In this document: in pieces, positions 10,501 to 20,700 of the stretch | Position numbering within the stretch: position 1 is the first letter of the stretch | How the letters are laid out: each line of letters opens with the position of its first letter | NCBI GenBank assembly: GCA_018398585.1 | Contig: JAGTTD010000011.1 | Coordinates: 35,212,164 to 35,276,163 of the forward strand | Source of the DNA: Simmondsia chinensis | Lineage: Eukaryota > Streptophyta > Magnoliopsida > Caryophyllales > Simmondsiaceae | DNA: 64,000 nt | Direction: 5' to 3' | The notes under the pieces: generated by a model | Seen by the model: only the letters and a program-made list of their open reading frames with translations | Database searches by the model: none | What the model was told of the DNA's origin: nothing | Made by a program: the position numbers and the translations under genes

Positions 10501-12552
10501 AAAAATATTTTCAAAATTAGCTTTCAAAGAAAAATATTTCTCCAAATGGCATCCATGTCATCATTTAAGTTTTTTATTTTTTTTATTTTTACTTTCCAAT
10601 TTTGTTTTCAACACTTTTATAATTTTTTAAATTTATAATACTTCTTAATCATAATAAATAAATTAAACTAAATTATTCATTAAATATTTATATGAAATTT
10701 GTTTACAAATAATTTTATTTAAAATTTAATAAATAATTTAATTTAATTTATTTATTATACCACATAAAATATTATAAATTTAAAAATTATAAATAAATTA
10801 AAAAAAATGTTGACATGAATACCATTTGTGGGAATAGTTTTTTTTAAAAAGCTAGTTATAAAAATATTTTTTATTTTTATATTATTTTGAATAATAACTC
10901 TTCACCGAGTTTAACAAAGCTCCACATATACAAGAATATGACATGAATTTATAAGAAAAATCTAACATGACATGCGTTGACGTAAATTTGACGTCATAAT
11001 TGATATATAAGCTATATTTTTGCAATGTGTTAAAGCCAAATCTAATGCATTGTTTAGACCTACTAATAGAGAGTTATGCTTCCAACAAGATAAGTTAATC
11101 AAAATATATTATCCCGATAAAGTGATCGGAACCATTGAAATTCAAAGATGAAGAACCAATTTCAATGCCAACCCTAGTTCTCGATCGAGTGTACAAAGAG
11201 AGATATAAATAAAGACGAAGGAAGAGAGAGAGAGACCTAATGAAGTTGTCTAACTCGGATTGGATTCCTTTCTCGAACAAGTTCATCAAAAAATCAACTT
11301 CCACCTGCACTTCAAATCCACCAATTACCAAATTAAACTAAATACCATCTCTGATGTGACCAAAATTAGAGTTACAATATCCACTTTATTGCGGCTGCAG
11401 TACACTGGCAATTATAAGAAAAATACTATATATACGTATTTTGTGTGCTAAAATATGGTAAAATAAAATAACTATAGGAAAAGGAATCGTTACTGGTAGG
11501 GCAAAAATGACTATAGAATGGGTGACTTCTTGGAAAATTCTCATATTGACAACCGCATAAGGTTAGGGGTCCTTGGAAACAACCTTTCGGTAAGGTTACA
11601 CCCTAAAGGGGTAAGGCTGCATACATCTACCCCCCGGACCCCGCTTATGCGGGAGCCCTTGAGGCACTGGGTCTGTTGTTATTGTAAGGCAAAAATTGTT
11701 ATATCAGGGTAATAATATGGACTTATAGACAATGAGAGCTACAAAATTTATTTAAAAACTACAATCTTGCTCCGATAATAATAATTTTGTCCCAGCAATA
11801 ACGTTATCGTAAGAAATACTAGTATTTATTTTAAATGATTATTTTTAGGCTATTTATAATGCCAATAACAATATAAAATTTTAAATTAAGTATTGTTTTA
11901 CTAAATAACATGATAATAGTATTTTTCAGCTTGAAAATATAAATTCCTTATTTTTAATGTAAAATTAAGATACATAAAATTAAGGTATTGGCTTATGGCA
12001 TTGACATGTACGATATTCACCAAGTAAACTTTCATTTAAAACTAATTGACATTAAATTAAGTAACTTATTAGACTTATATATAAGACATTTTAACTGTTC
12101 TCAACAATAATTAATATATTTACCCGAGGTCGAATCCAATTATCATAAGAGAAAGCAAACACAGTCAAAACTTTAACCCCCCACTTAGCACACATCTCAA
12201 TCAGCCTCCTCAACGACTTCACCCCTTTTTCGTGGCCGAAGCTGCCAGGCAGCCCCCTCTGCCGGGCCCACCGCACGTTCCCGTCCATTATCACAGCCAC
12301 GTGTCGTGGCATCAGCTCTAGCCGCAGCCCCTCCGGCAACGGCTCTTCCAGCCCCACCTCCGTGGTGGCGGCGGATGCAACAAGATTCCGGAATCCGGGT
12401 GAGGGGTTCTTTTGCAAATAATTTCTGGGTTTAGGGGTTCGAATGTAAATAGAGGAAGTTTGGGGTGTGAAATTGAGAAGACAGAGAGTGGGAATCTCGG
12501 TGGCTATTGGGGTTTGCAGAGGAAGAAGCATCGTCGTCGTGGTCGTCATCAT
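7514..12552 (-). CDS. CPT: cis-Prenyltransferase (undecaprenyl/dehydrodolichyl diphosphate synthase family), plastid-type
   Basis: The enzyme condenses isopentenyl diphosphate onto an allylic primer in cis, giving polyprenyl diphosphates. There are three exons on the minus strand, in transcript order 12552-12124, 11304-11237 and 7964-7514. They join in frame to 315 residues. The first ~75 residues are Ser/Thr/Pro-rich with few acidic residues, as expected of a plastid transit peptide. The conserved core starts with HVAVIMDGNVRWA (pyrophosphate-binding Asp), then GHEKGV, FAFSYDNWIRP, and VEVDFLMNLFEK across the exon 1-2 join. Exon 3 gives RISHIGD, the family motif PDLLIRTSGE with RVSNFLLWQ, and ELFF..LWPDF. 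All substrate-binding motifs look intact. Intron 2 is 3.3 kb and stuffed with repeats (a SINE, the 812-bp TIR element and a foldback). Chain length and primer cannot be read from sequence. From memory, the Arabidopsis counterpart next to DDB2 is At5g58770. Confidence 0.93.
8067..8321 (+). mobile_element. 5S-derived SINE with nearly full head
   Basis: The head reads gcaccggatcccattagaac then gaagttaaacttgcttggga and the end-of-5S word gttgcatccctc, so it covers most of a plant 5S rRNA. The body (agggtagcaccctgaagggg, gactgcgtatatcc) and the 3' domain (gcgggagcccttg) follow. Short direct repeats actcatgta at 8058-8066 and 8322-8330 are the likely eroded target duplication. It lies in intron 2 of the prenyltransferase gene, in the opposite direction to transcription. 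The 3' T/G-rich tail is degraded. Confidence 0.78.
9240..10053. mobile_element. 812-bp TIR element with long GC-rich inverted repeats
   Basis: The outer ends are inverted (aatttaccaaactggca at the left, its complement ending at 10053), and inverted similarity continues for about 170 bp per side. Within this, 9331-9362 and 9908-9939 are a perfect 32-bp inverted repeat centred on aacggcgttcgctgggtggg. Next to it is the self-complementary word acgccgttacaaacggcgt. The interior carries a purine-rich block at 9530-9720 and two nearly identical 20-bp direct repeats at 9505-9524 and 9835-9854 (cctcactgaacgcagtttac, 19 of 20). No transposase is encoded. Long TIRs recall Mutator-like elements, but I found no 9-bp target duplication, so the superfamily is open. 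It sits in prenyltransferase intron 2. Confidence 0.65.
10497..10880. mobile_element. Foldback element in prenyltransferase intron 2
   Basis: The left arm (aaaaatattttcaaaattag ... ccaaatggcatccatgtcatc) reappears inverted in the right arm (gacatgaataccatttgtgg ... gctagttataaaaatatttt). The AT-rich centre around 10660-10760 is itself partly palindromic. The transcript could form a long imperfect hairpin. There is no coding potential, and no target duplication was assigned. Confidence 0.5.
11517..11687 (+). mobile_element. 5S-derived SINE truncated inside the 5S head
   Basis: The copy starts at the C-box end of the 5S part (gaatgggtgacttcttggaa, compare 5S ggatgggtgacctcctggga) and continues through the family body, the 3' domain (gcgggagcccttgaggcact) and a gtctgttgttattg tail. 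The flanks share ggcaaaaat followed by an imperfect continuation, at 11501-11509 and 11688-11696. It lies in intron 1 of the prenyltransferase gene. The truncation point keeps about 50 nt of 5S, direct evidence that 5S and body were one unit before insertion. Confidence 0.75.
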
Positions 12553-12775
12553 CGTTAAAATTTGGAAGTTTTTGATGGTGAGGGAATTTGAATTTTGTTT
12601 ATGGGTTATGAATTATTAAGGGGGGGGTTTTATTTTGGCTGCATTTCTTGGAGAAGATAGCGGTCAAAAATCATGCGTTGTTGATGAGTTTGGAAGGTGA
12701 AAGGACCAAAAAACGTGACTTAAATAGCATGGTTCACTACTATGGATATATGAAAAAATATTTAATATATATTAA

Positions 12776-12820
<45 letters not shown>

Positions 12821-13080
12821 GACTAGGGTGAGAGATAAAAAGATAAATTTTAGACCATACAAAAGTTAATGTAAGCAATCAAATGAGTGGTCTAGAATTC
12901 ACTTTCATCTCTCATCATCTCACTTCAGTCATCCCTTATATGTATATATAAACTATATATATGTTATTTGCATAAATATAAATATATTAATAATTAATAA
13001 ATATTATATATAAAATTATTTATATAGATTAAATTTTTTTCATGCATATAAAATATATAAATTACATATATTAAACATGT

Positions 13081-13318
13081 GGAAGGAACATACCCAATGC
13101 CTCAAGGGCTCCCGCCTACGTAGGGTCTAGAAGAGCTGATGTACGCAGTCTTCCCTCTTCATGGTGTTAACCTAAAGAGAGGCTGTTTCCCAGTGCCCTC
13201 AACCTGAGGATGAGGACTTTCCAGTAGGTCACCCATCCTAGTACTACTCTCGCCCAAGCACATTTAACTTCGGAGTTCTAATGGGATCCGGTGACGGCGT
13301 ATTGATGCCTTCTTTGAT
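13081..13318 (-). mobile_element. 5S-derived SINE with perfect 17-bp target duplication
   Basis: On the minus strand this copy reads from the 5S head (caccggatcccattagaact, gaagttaaatgtgcttgggc, gagagtagtactaggatggg) through the body to the tail. The tail here is not the ttg repeat but a ggtatgttcc variant. The 17-bp direct repeat acatatattaaacatgt at 13064-13080 and 13319-13335 is perfect. The 5S internal promoter boxes are well preserved, including gtagtactaggatgggtgac, so this is one of the best-preserved heads in the window. Confidence 0.88.
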
Positions 13319-13537
13319 ACATATATTAAACATGTATGTATACAAAAAATAGATGTCACGGAGTCATTGTTTCCACTGCTGGGGTCCATATCAAGAGTTG
13401 TTCATTTATCATCAAGATTAGTAATTTAGTTTGTTGCTTCAAATATGATTGTTATTACTGTTATAATAAAAATTATTATTATAAGAGTAATGACAGTAAG
13501 TAAAAGTGAATAATTATTATAAATTTTTATAAAGTTG

Positions 13538-13920
13538 TTCTGACATTAATATTCTTGCATTGACAATAGCATTATTTTCAAATATTAAATTTGTGTAAAT
13601 TAGCTTTTTAATTTTTATTTAGAATAGTCAGTAAATAATAATTATAAATTTTCACAAACAATGATGTTACAGTGAATAATAACTTAATATTTTCCTAAAG
13701 TTGTTGTGATATTAATATTTTTGCTTTTGTAATAACATTATTTCCAAATATTTGTAAATTTATGTAAATCAATTTTTTATTTTATTTATAATATTTAGTA
13801 AATTCTAACCATAAATTTTCACAAATCTATTATGACATTAATATTTTTGCCTTGGTAATAATATTATCCCCAAATATTTATAAATGTGTTTAAAATAGCT
13901 TTTTATTTTTTAGTAAAACA
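13538..13920 (+). repeat. Threefold degenerate tandem repeat, about 120-150 bp units
   Basis: Three successive units share the order gacattaatatttttgc, then taataacattatttccaaat, then taaattagctttttaatttt. They start near 13538, 13700 and 13826. The units have diverged considerably and differ in length. The block is AT-rich, non-coding and of unknown origin. Confidence 0.5.
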
Positions 13921-14574
13921 GTCTTTTATATTAGTAAATTTGTTAAAATTAGTCTAATTATCTAATTTTTCATTTAAAATAATTTCTTATATTTTATTTT
14001 AAGCATAATTAATCTCTCATTTTAAAATTTATACCTAGTATTGGATCAATTTTAACATAAAATAAAAAGTACACGATTGTTTGAAAAAAAAGGAACAATT
14101 TAAAGGAACTAGCAAATATTGGACATTATTAAACAATAATTTAAACAAATTTATTAAATAATATCATAATACAGTATAACCCTAATAAATTAATAATCTT
14201 AATTAAATAATATTTTTGGCCAGTCCAGACTTGGGATCAATATGGTAAATAATATTTAGATTAAATAATATCTTAATTAATTAATAAATTTTTATAATTC
14301 TAAGAGTATTAACCTATCGAAGTTATACTGTAATGCAAATAAATGGCCTACGGAGCTTAGGGTTGCGCCAGTTGGGGGCTTAGGATAAGGCCCAACAATA
14401 ATTGAACTTGGAGCTATGCAAATGACGTCGTCTTGTCATCAACCACCAAAGCATTGTCGTCTCTACAAAAAAGGGTATGTCCTTCCGATAAAACACTTGG
14501 TCCAATTTTTATGAATATATAGAAGTTTGGTAAATTTTTGCACTATTTCATATTGTCTCACTAGGGGTGGAAGA

Positions 14575-15830
14575 ATGTTGCGATTTGCTCGGATTCCTTA
14601 CGGGTTACCAATGTTAGAATTAAAGCGTGTACAATGACAATACTGCGTATAAAATACGTAAAATACTGTAGTATACCACCGAAATATTAACCGAAAAATG
14701 CAGGAAAAATAACCAACGATTACTGCTGAAATTACAATAAAATAAAAGACAAAATGCAATGAATAATAGGTGCTAGATCGGTATAAAGATTAAACAGCAA
14801 GAACGACTAAGAATCAACGTTAAAGCCTTGAACGCAGTATTATATTGTAGCCTAAATGTTGAACACGAAAATTAAAAATACCGAAAGAAAGAAGGTAGAT
14901 TAGAAAATACCGAAGATACGGTGCCGTGGTAAATAGCCACTGTCACAAAAGACAATTTCCCCTCTACTTTGGTGCAAACAGACGAATAGGCGGCCGTCCT
15001 CTAGGATTTACACGATCCGACCCTTAACGTGCACTCGTTAAAAGCCGGTTAGGAACGCCTCAAACTTTGCCCGGAATTTTATGAGATAAGACGAGAGAGA
15101 ACAAGAGCGGAAGGAAGGAGAATTGGTTTGGTTCGTGTTTGAATGACCATCTAGGCATTGTTTATATAGTAAAACTCACATACCAGCAAAGAAGATCTGC
15201 ATTTATAAGCCAGTTAATGTTCGAAACCAACGTTCAAAAACGGCTCATTGTATTTACAGCAATGTTCAATGTGAATTTTAATTGCCAACGATTATAAAAT
15301 GTATTGCTCGATTTCTGTAGTAAATAAAAGACAGCAACCGCATTTTAATGACAGTAACGTTGATTAACGTAATTTTTCGTAAAATAAATGTACCCGATGA
15401 GAAAAAGATCACCCACACCCACATCCGAGCCCGGCGGACGGGCGACGCGCGGGCGCGTGTTGTTCCCTCCATTCCTTCACCCAAGACTTAATTTAAATCA
15501 CTTAAAAATATATCCCCTTATAAACCTAACCACCCTCTCCTAAACCATCAATGTGGGATTGGGAGTTTTACATTTACAATGTGGGGTATTTACCAATTGA
15601 GACGCAATTTTCTTACTAATTTGGATTTAGCTTGTATCATTTTTCTAACAACCAAGGTGCTTTGCCCGACGTTATCACCTCTCTAAGAGATTGAAGCTAT
15701 TATTAACAATATTAGGAGTTTGATTTCGGTTTTTGTTTCTTTTTCTTATAAATGGTTTCCTAGGAGCTATAATACAAGCACTCATTTTGCTGCATCTTGT
15801 CATGCTATAAATAGCTGTGATTATTTGTGG
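14575..15830 (+). pseudogene. LINE RNase H relic, interrupted by a solo LTR
   Basis: If the solo LTR and one copy of its target duplication are left out of consideration, the flanking sequence reads through with the pattern of a plant LINE C-terminal RNase H domain. There is an SDS..V motif before the insertion. After it comes EIEAIINNI followed by SFSYKWFPRSYNTSTH, the SF.W(V/F)PR..N..AH signature, in frame. Stop codons and decay are present both before and after. It is a fossil, older than the LTR insertion that splits it. Confidence 0.5.
14612..15650. mobile_element. Solo LTR with perfect 5-bp target duplication
   Basis: A 1039-bp segment begins TGTTAGAA and ends TTCTAACA, an 8-bp terminal inverted repeat of the TG...CA type. 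It is bracketed by ACCAA at 14607-14611 and 15651-15655. No internal retrotransposon sequence, primer-binding site or second LTR is found, so it is the solo product of LTR-LTR recombination. The orientation and family (copia or gypsy) are not settled. It is inserted in a LINE RNase H relic. Confidence 0.88.
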
Positions 15831-16409
15831 TAGGCACATCCCATGCACTCTTTTGTATTTAAATTTGTCTTGGATCTTGGTTGGTAATGTTAATTCTCCT
15901 TTTACTGTTAAAAAAAAAGGGATGTTTTGCCCCATGTTTAAGAAAACGATTGTCCATAGAGTTGCAGGGATTTTTGCTTTTTTTATAAGATTTTACAATA
16001 AGTTTTCTTATTGTCATACTTTCTCAAACTCTAGACATGATTTTTATTATCACGCTGGAAAAAAACTTTGGCTGTTTCAAAGCAAGTCCTCCAATGGATC
16101 TTGGCACAAAACAGCCCCCCTCCTCGAAAAATTTCCCAACGGTTGTGCCCATGGACCTCGTATAGATAGGAAAACCATGTTACATATTGGAAGTTCAACA
16201 TTTTCAAGCGCATTTCGAAGAGATTGGCTCTATTGAGCATACACTTAAACCTAAAACCGCATCATGCATTATATTTAGAGGATTGCATCGTATAAATGGG
16301 TGCAAATGGTTCCCCATATGGCTAGACATTAGGGCATATTTGGTTTGATGAGAATAATTGTTTTTATAATTGTAAGAAGTTACAATGTCACCTCGAGAAG
16401 TGCTGCTGA

Positions 16410-16505
16410 CTTTTGGACAAGTGGAGATAAGTTTCGAACCTAATGCCTCACGCTTGGAGGATGAATAGTCTAAGACTACACCAAGCCTAACGACTCATCA
16501 GGGTT
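16410..16505 (-). repeat. tRNA-like SINE head fragment
   Basis: The complementary strand contains ggcttggtgtagtcttagac and, 35 bp on, attaggttcgaaact, resembling the A and B boxes of RNA polymerase III tRNA promoters. No acceptor stem closes a cloverleaf, so a functional tRNA gene is unlikely. It is best read as a fragment of a tRNA-derived SINE. Confidence 0.35.
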
Positions 16506-17724
16506 TAATGCTTCTTTTCTTGCAGTTTTTTTTCACTTCATCTTCTCTGCCATGCAAGATAAAAAGATTGAGAAGTTAACCGTCTTCACCTCCCATCCTT
16601 ATGGAGTTGAAAAGTGTTGCACTTGTTTTGTTAGTGCAACACTTTCAACCCAATATACATAAATTTTGTTCTTAAAGGTGGTCAAAGATGAAGTTGTCTC
16701 GACTCGGCTTTACCAGTCCCATCAACAAGCTTGATTCGACCCATCATCTCCCAGGGTTTTTTGACATTCTCCACACCTGTGCAATTTAAACTGTATCGAT
16801 ATAGTTTTACGGTGATATTGAAATAGTAAAACCAACTTTTTAATGATATCAAATGCAAGTAGTTTGACAAAAATTTACCAGATAACCTAATTTATATCTA
16901 ACCTCTAAAAGTTCTTGCAAATAACCTAATATCAATTTTATCACAAGTCTATTTCATATAATATAAATTACGTATGATTAAATTGACACACGCGTGCACT
17001 TACACACACATATATAATTCGGCATTTTTATGAAATGGTGAGAGCGTGAGAGAGGCGAATCTTAACCCTCTATTATACTAAAAGGCCAAGATTTATTGGA
17101 CATAAAAAAAAATAATAATTTACGATCAAGATTTATTGAGTATTAAAAAATAATTTTCTTCATTTATCTCTTATTTCTTTCTGTTCCATGAAGGAATATT
17201 GGTCTTAAATTATTATTTCTTAATATTTAATAAATCTTTGCCATCCATTAAAATGGAGGGTCATGATTCGTCCCTCTCACATTCTCATAAGAACTCCACC
17301 TTATATAATCAAGTGGTAGCGAACTCCGATTGCCAACAGGATGGCTCAGACTTAAACCCTACAAAGCTTATAATATTGACCTCTTCATAAGGAGTTTATG
17401 TGATTTATCTCCCCTTCCCCATCCTTATCAGCGTAAAAAAAAATATAATCGCCCATAACGTACGGCAAATAAATCGCCACGTCATCGCCCGCCAACTTGT
17501 AAATAAAATACCCATCATAACCTTTTGCTTTTCGGCAATTTCCAGAAATACATAAGGGTAAATTCGTAAAATTAAAAAATGCGCGCATTTTGTGTAACGG
17601 CGGTTTCCTGTTTCCACTCCCCTCATCTCATCGTCTTCGTCATCGCCGGCGTTATCTCACTTCTCGTATTCTCACCGGAATTAGCCAGTTCCGACGCCGG
17701 TAACCGGTTTCCTTGTCGGCGAAA

Positions 17725-20700
17725 ATGACGGTGCGAAGAAGGAGGGCGGCGCCGCCAAAAATCGTGGAGGAGAGAGAAACGGAGTCGGAGGAGAGTTCAT
17801 CATCGGAGGACGAAGAGGAAAACGTAATCGTTGAAGATGAAGAAGAACAAGAAGAAGAGGAGAATGAAGTAGAAAGCGTGGAGGAAATAAAGAAGAGAGA
17901 GAAAAACCCTATCACTATTAGTCTTAAGAAAGTCTGTAAGGTAATTGGTGCGATTAACAAATTTGCCCCTTTTTTTAGGGTTTCAATCGTTAGGACTCCT
18001 CAATTAGTTTAAAGATATAACTTGACTATTAGTCATAAGGAAGTCTGTAAGGTAATTTGTCCCACTAACAATTTCGATCCATTTCTAGGGTTTCAATTAT
18101 TGGCTGCAGAATTTAACGCAACACAAAGATTACGGGTTTGGGTTAGCGTTTTTGGAGCTAGGTTGAATTTGGGCTGACCTGTTTAATGCATTTAGATAAT
18201 TGGGTTGAATTTGCGTTTGGTGGGGTTCAACCGGTTTTCAACGTTTAACCTGTTTACCTAATTATGTTAGATTATTTATGTAATATACGATTGCTGTTAT
18301 ATGTATTTTTTTGCAGCCTAGATTGACATAAGATAATTTATGCTATATCTGATCATGTTAGTTTGATAATCTATTTTTCACAATTGTAAATATGTCTTTT
18401 ATTTATTGCTAGTTATCAATTGTAAGATGTATTATGACATGTTTGTAAGTTAAAAAACTAGTATATAATAGAAAAAGTCTCTCATACAATTAAATGGATA
18501 GCTTGCGGATTACCTGTTTATTAATTAGGTCGGGTAAGGGTTGAGAATTCCCTACTTGTTCAATAAATAAATGGGGAGGCTTTGGGTTCCCCTTTTCTAA
18601 TACCACTTGGGACATGAACATGGACACGACACGACACATTTGCAATCCCTACTTTCAATTGCTAGTTGTTCGTCATCAATTAGTTTCAAGATATAACTAG
18701 GACTCATACATGGATTTAAGTGCCAACAACTTGGGTTAAGTTTGGAGCCGATGGAATTTATCATGTTATTTGGATGGCGTTTCTGGTTTAGGTTTGCAAG
18801 AAGTCGGGTCATCAGGCCGGGTTTCAAGGTGCTACTTACATTGATTGTCCTATGAAGCCTTGTTTTCTTTGTAAAATGCCTGGTAATTTTGCTGAATTTC
18901 TATTGAAAAGCGAATTGTTCTATTGTACTAGTGCTCAGTCCTACTGAGGGCGTTGATCTGGTTTTTGATTGACTTGTGTATTGAAGGCCATACAACTATG
19001 ACCTGCCCACACCGAGTCACCACTGAGCATGGTGTTGTTCCGGCACCTCGTAGAAATACCCGGCAATCAGTGGATTATGTGTTTGAGCGCCAGCTTAAAC
19101 CAAATGTACCTCCAGTATGTTCTCACTTAACTAGATATATGGACACTTGTATATTATCCTCTCTTTGATGAATGTATGCTTTTTCTTATCGAGAATTCCG
19201 GGCATGATCTAGTAACAAAGTCTCGCATTATAATGCTGATAAAGAAAAGATCAATATATCAGTCTAATGACTCCCCCTCTAGCCAATTAGTTTTTAGGAT
19301 GAAACCTCTCTTGGGCTTAAACATCGACCTTATTTATGCCAACTATGTGGGTTAGGCACAAGGCTTAATGAAATTCCACAAGGCATTAGAACAAGTTGGA
19401 GACTCTTCGCTTTGATTGTTAGTCTTCCCTCTCGTCATCCATCACCATGGAAAAAGAAGAATGCTTTTTTCCCATGACAAAAATTAAGGGAACTAGGAAA
19501 GTAAAAGCCTAATAGACTCATATGTGAGGGACGTGGAGAGCATTCCATATATGAGTCTTGTAACGAAACCTCACATATGCCATATCCATGGAGCGGGCAT
19601 AAGGCGGGATGAATTTTCCTATCCTTGTTGTGGAGCATGTTCTTTCATGTATTGTTTTCTGCTTTTCATTGAATAGGATTGCCTATTATTTATTGGGGGA
19701 TCACTCTGTATTAGGAACCTAAGTCTGAGCCTTCAGAATAACTACAAAAACGATGTCTTTGAATGATATATGATGCGTATTCTCTGTACTTATTCCTCCG
19801 CTATTCAGATCAAGTCAGGATTTGTGATCCCGGATCAAGTAACCTGTGGAGTAAGAAGGTACCACAGCAGACGAGTGACATGCTTAGAGTTCCATCCCAC
19901 AAGCAATAATATTCTTCTATCTGGAGATAAGGTCAGCCTAGCTTGTTTCTGCCTCTGGCTGCCGACTGGTTTAGCGCTTTGCCAATTCTGTGGCTGGGTT
20001 AGTTCATTCTTTGAGGCTTGTGTTCAACGTTTTTTTTGTTTATCCTGTTAGAAAGGGCAACTTGGAGTTTGGGACTTTGACAAAGTACATGAAAAGACTG
20101 TTTATGGGAGCATACACTCTTGTATACTCAACAACATGAGGTATCTTATCTTTAATTTCTTTTTGATCTGATAAAATGGGATAGCGTTGTTTTGTATGCT
20201 GCATATTTCTTCCTTTTTTCTAGAGTTATGTTTCTGATACTGATTTGCCATGCAGGTTTAGTTCAGTCAATGATGGAATTGTTTATGGTGCATCCTCTGA
20301 CGGAACCGCTAGCAGCACTGATATAGAGACTGGGATTTCAGTGTCAATGATGGACCTCAATCCTGATGGATGGCATGTACGTCAAGTTCCTCTTATTTAC
20401 TGCTGCTATTATGTCTTCTGTGGCTTCTCTAGTTTTTAGTTCTGGTACTCTGATTTGTTAATTGGTTCCAACTTGTGTTGCTCTTATTTCTTGCCTGATA
20501 TATTTTGTTCTAGTCGTAGTTAATATTGAATGCTTCTGTTTTCTATCTATTCCTTAGCAAAGAAGTGAAGCGGTCCTTTGTTATGAAAATCTGTAACGGA
20601 GCAATATCCCTTAGGATTGTTGAACAGCCAAGAGTTATGAATGATTGCAGGGTCCCAGCACTTGGAAAATGCTTTATGGCTTGGATATCAATTCAGGGAG

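Larger units (their letters stand above)
12553..17724. other. Divergent spacer between prenyltransferase and DDB2
   Basis: This 5.2-kb spacer must hold both promoters. It contains a (TA)n microsatellite at about 12780-12815, a SINE (13081-13318), a threefold AT-rich tandem repeat (13538-13920), a solo LTR (14612-15650) nested in a LINE RNase H relic (about 14575-15830), and a tRNA-like repeat near 16410-16505. The 500 bp directly upstream of DDB2 are free of recognisable repeats. No additional gene is supported. Confidence 0.6.

Noticed and set aside
16410..16505. Functional tRNA gene
   Set aside because: Only A/B-box-like words are present; no acceptor or anticodon stem can be paired. The same applies to the tRNA-like stretch at 5268-5350.
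17652..17960. Minus-strand Ser-rich frame opposite DDB2 exon 1
   Set aside because: It is the antisense of the Glu/Asp-rich exon; acidic codons give Ser/Phe on the other strand.
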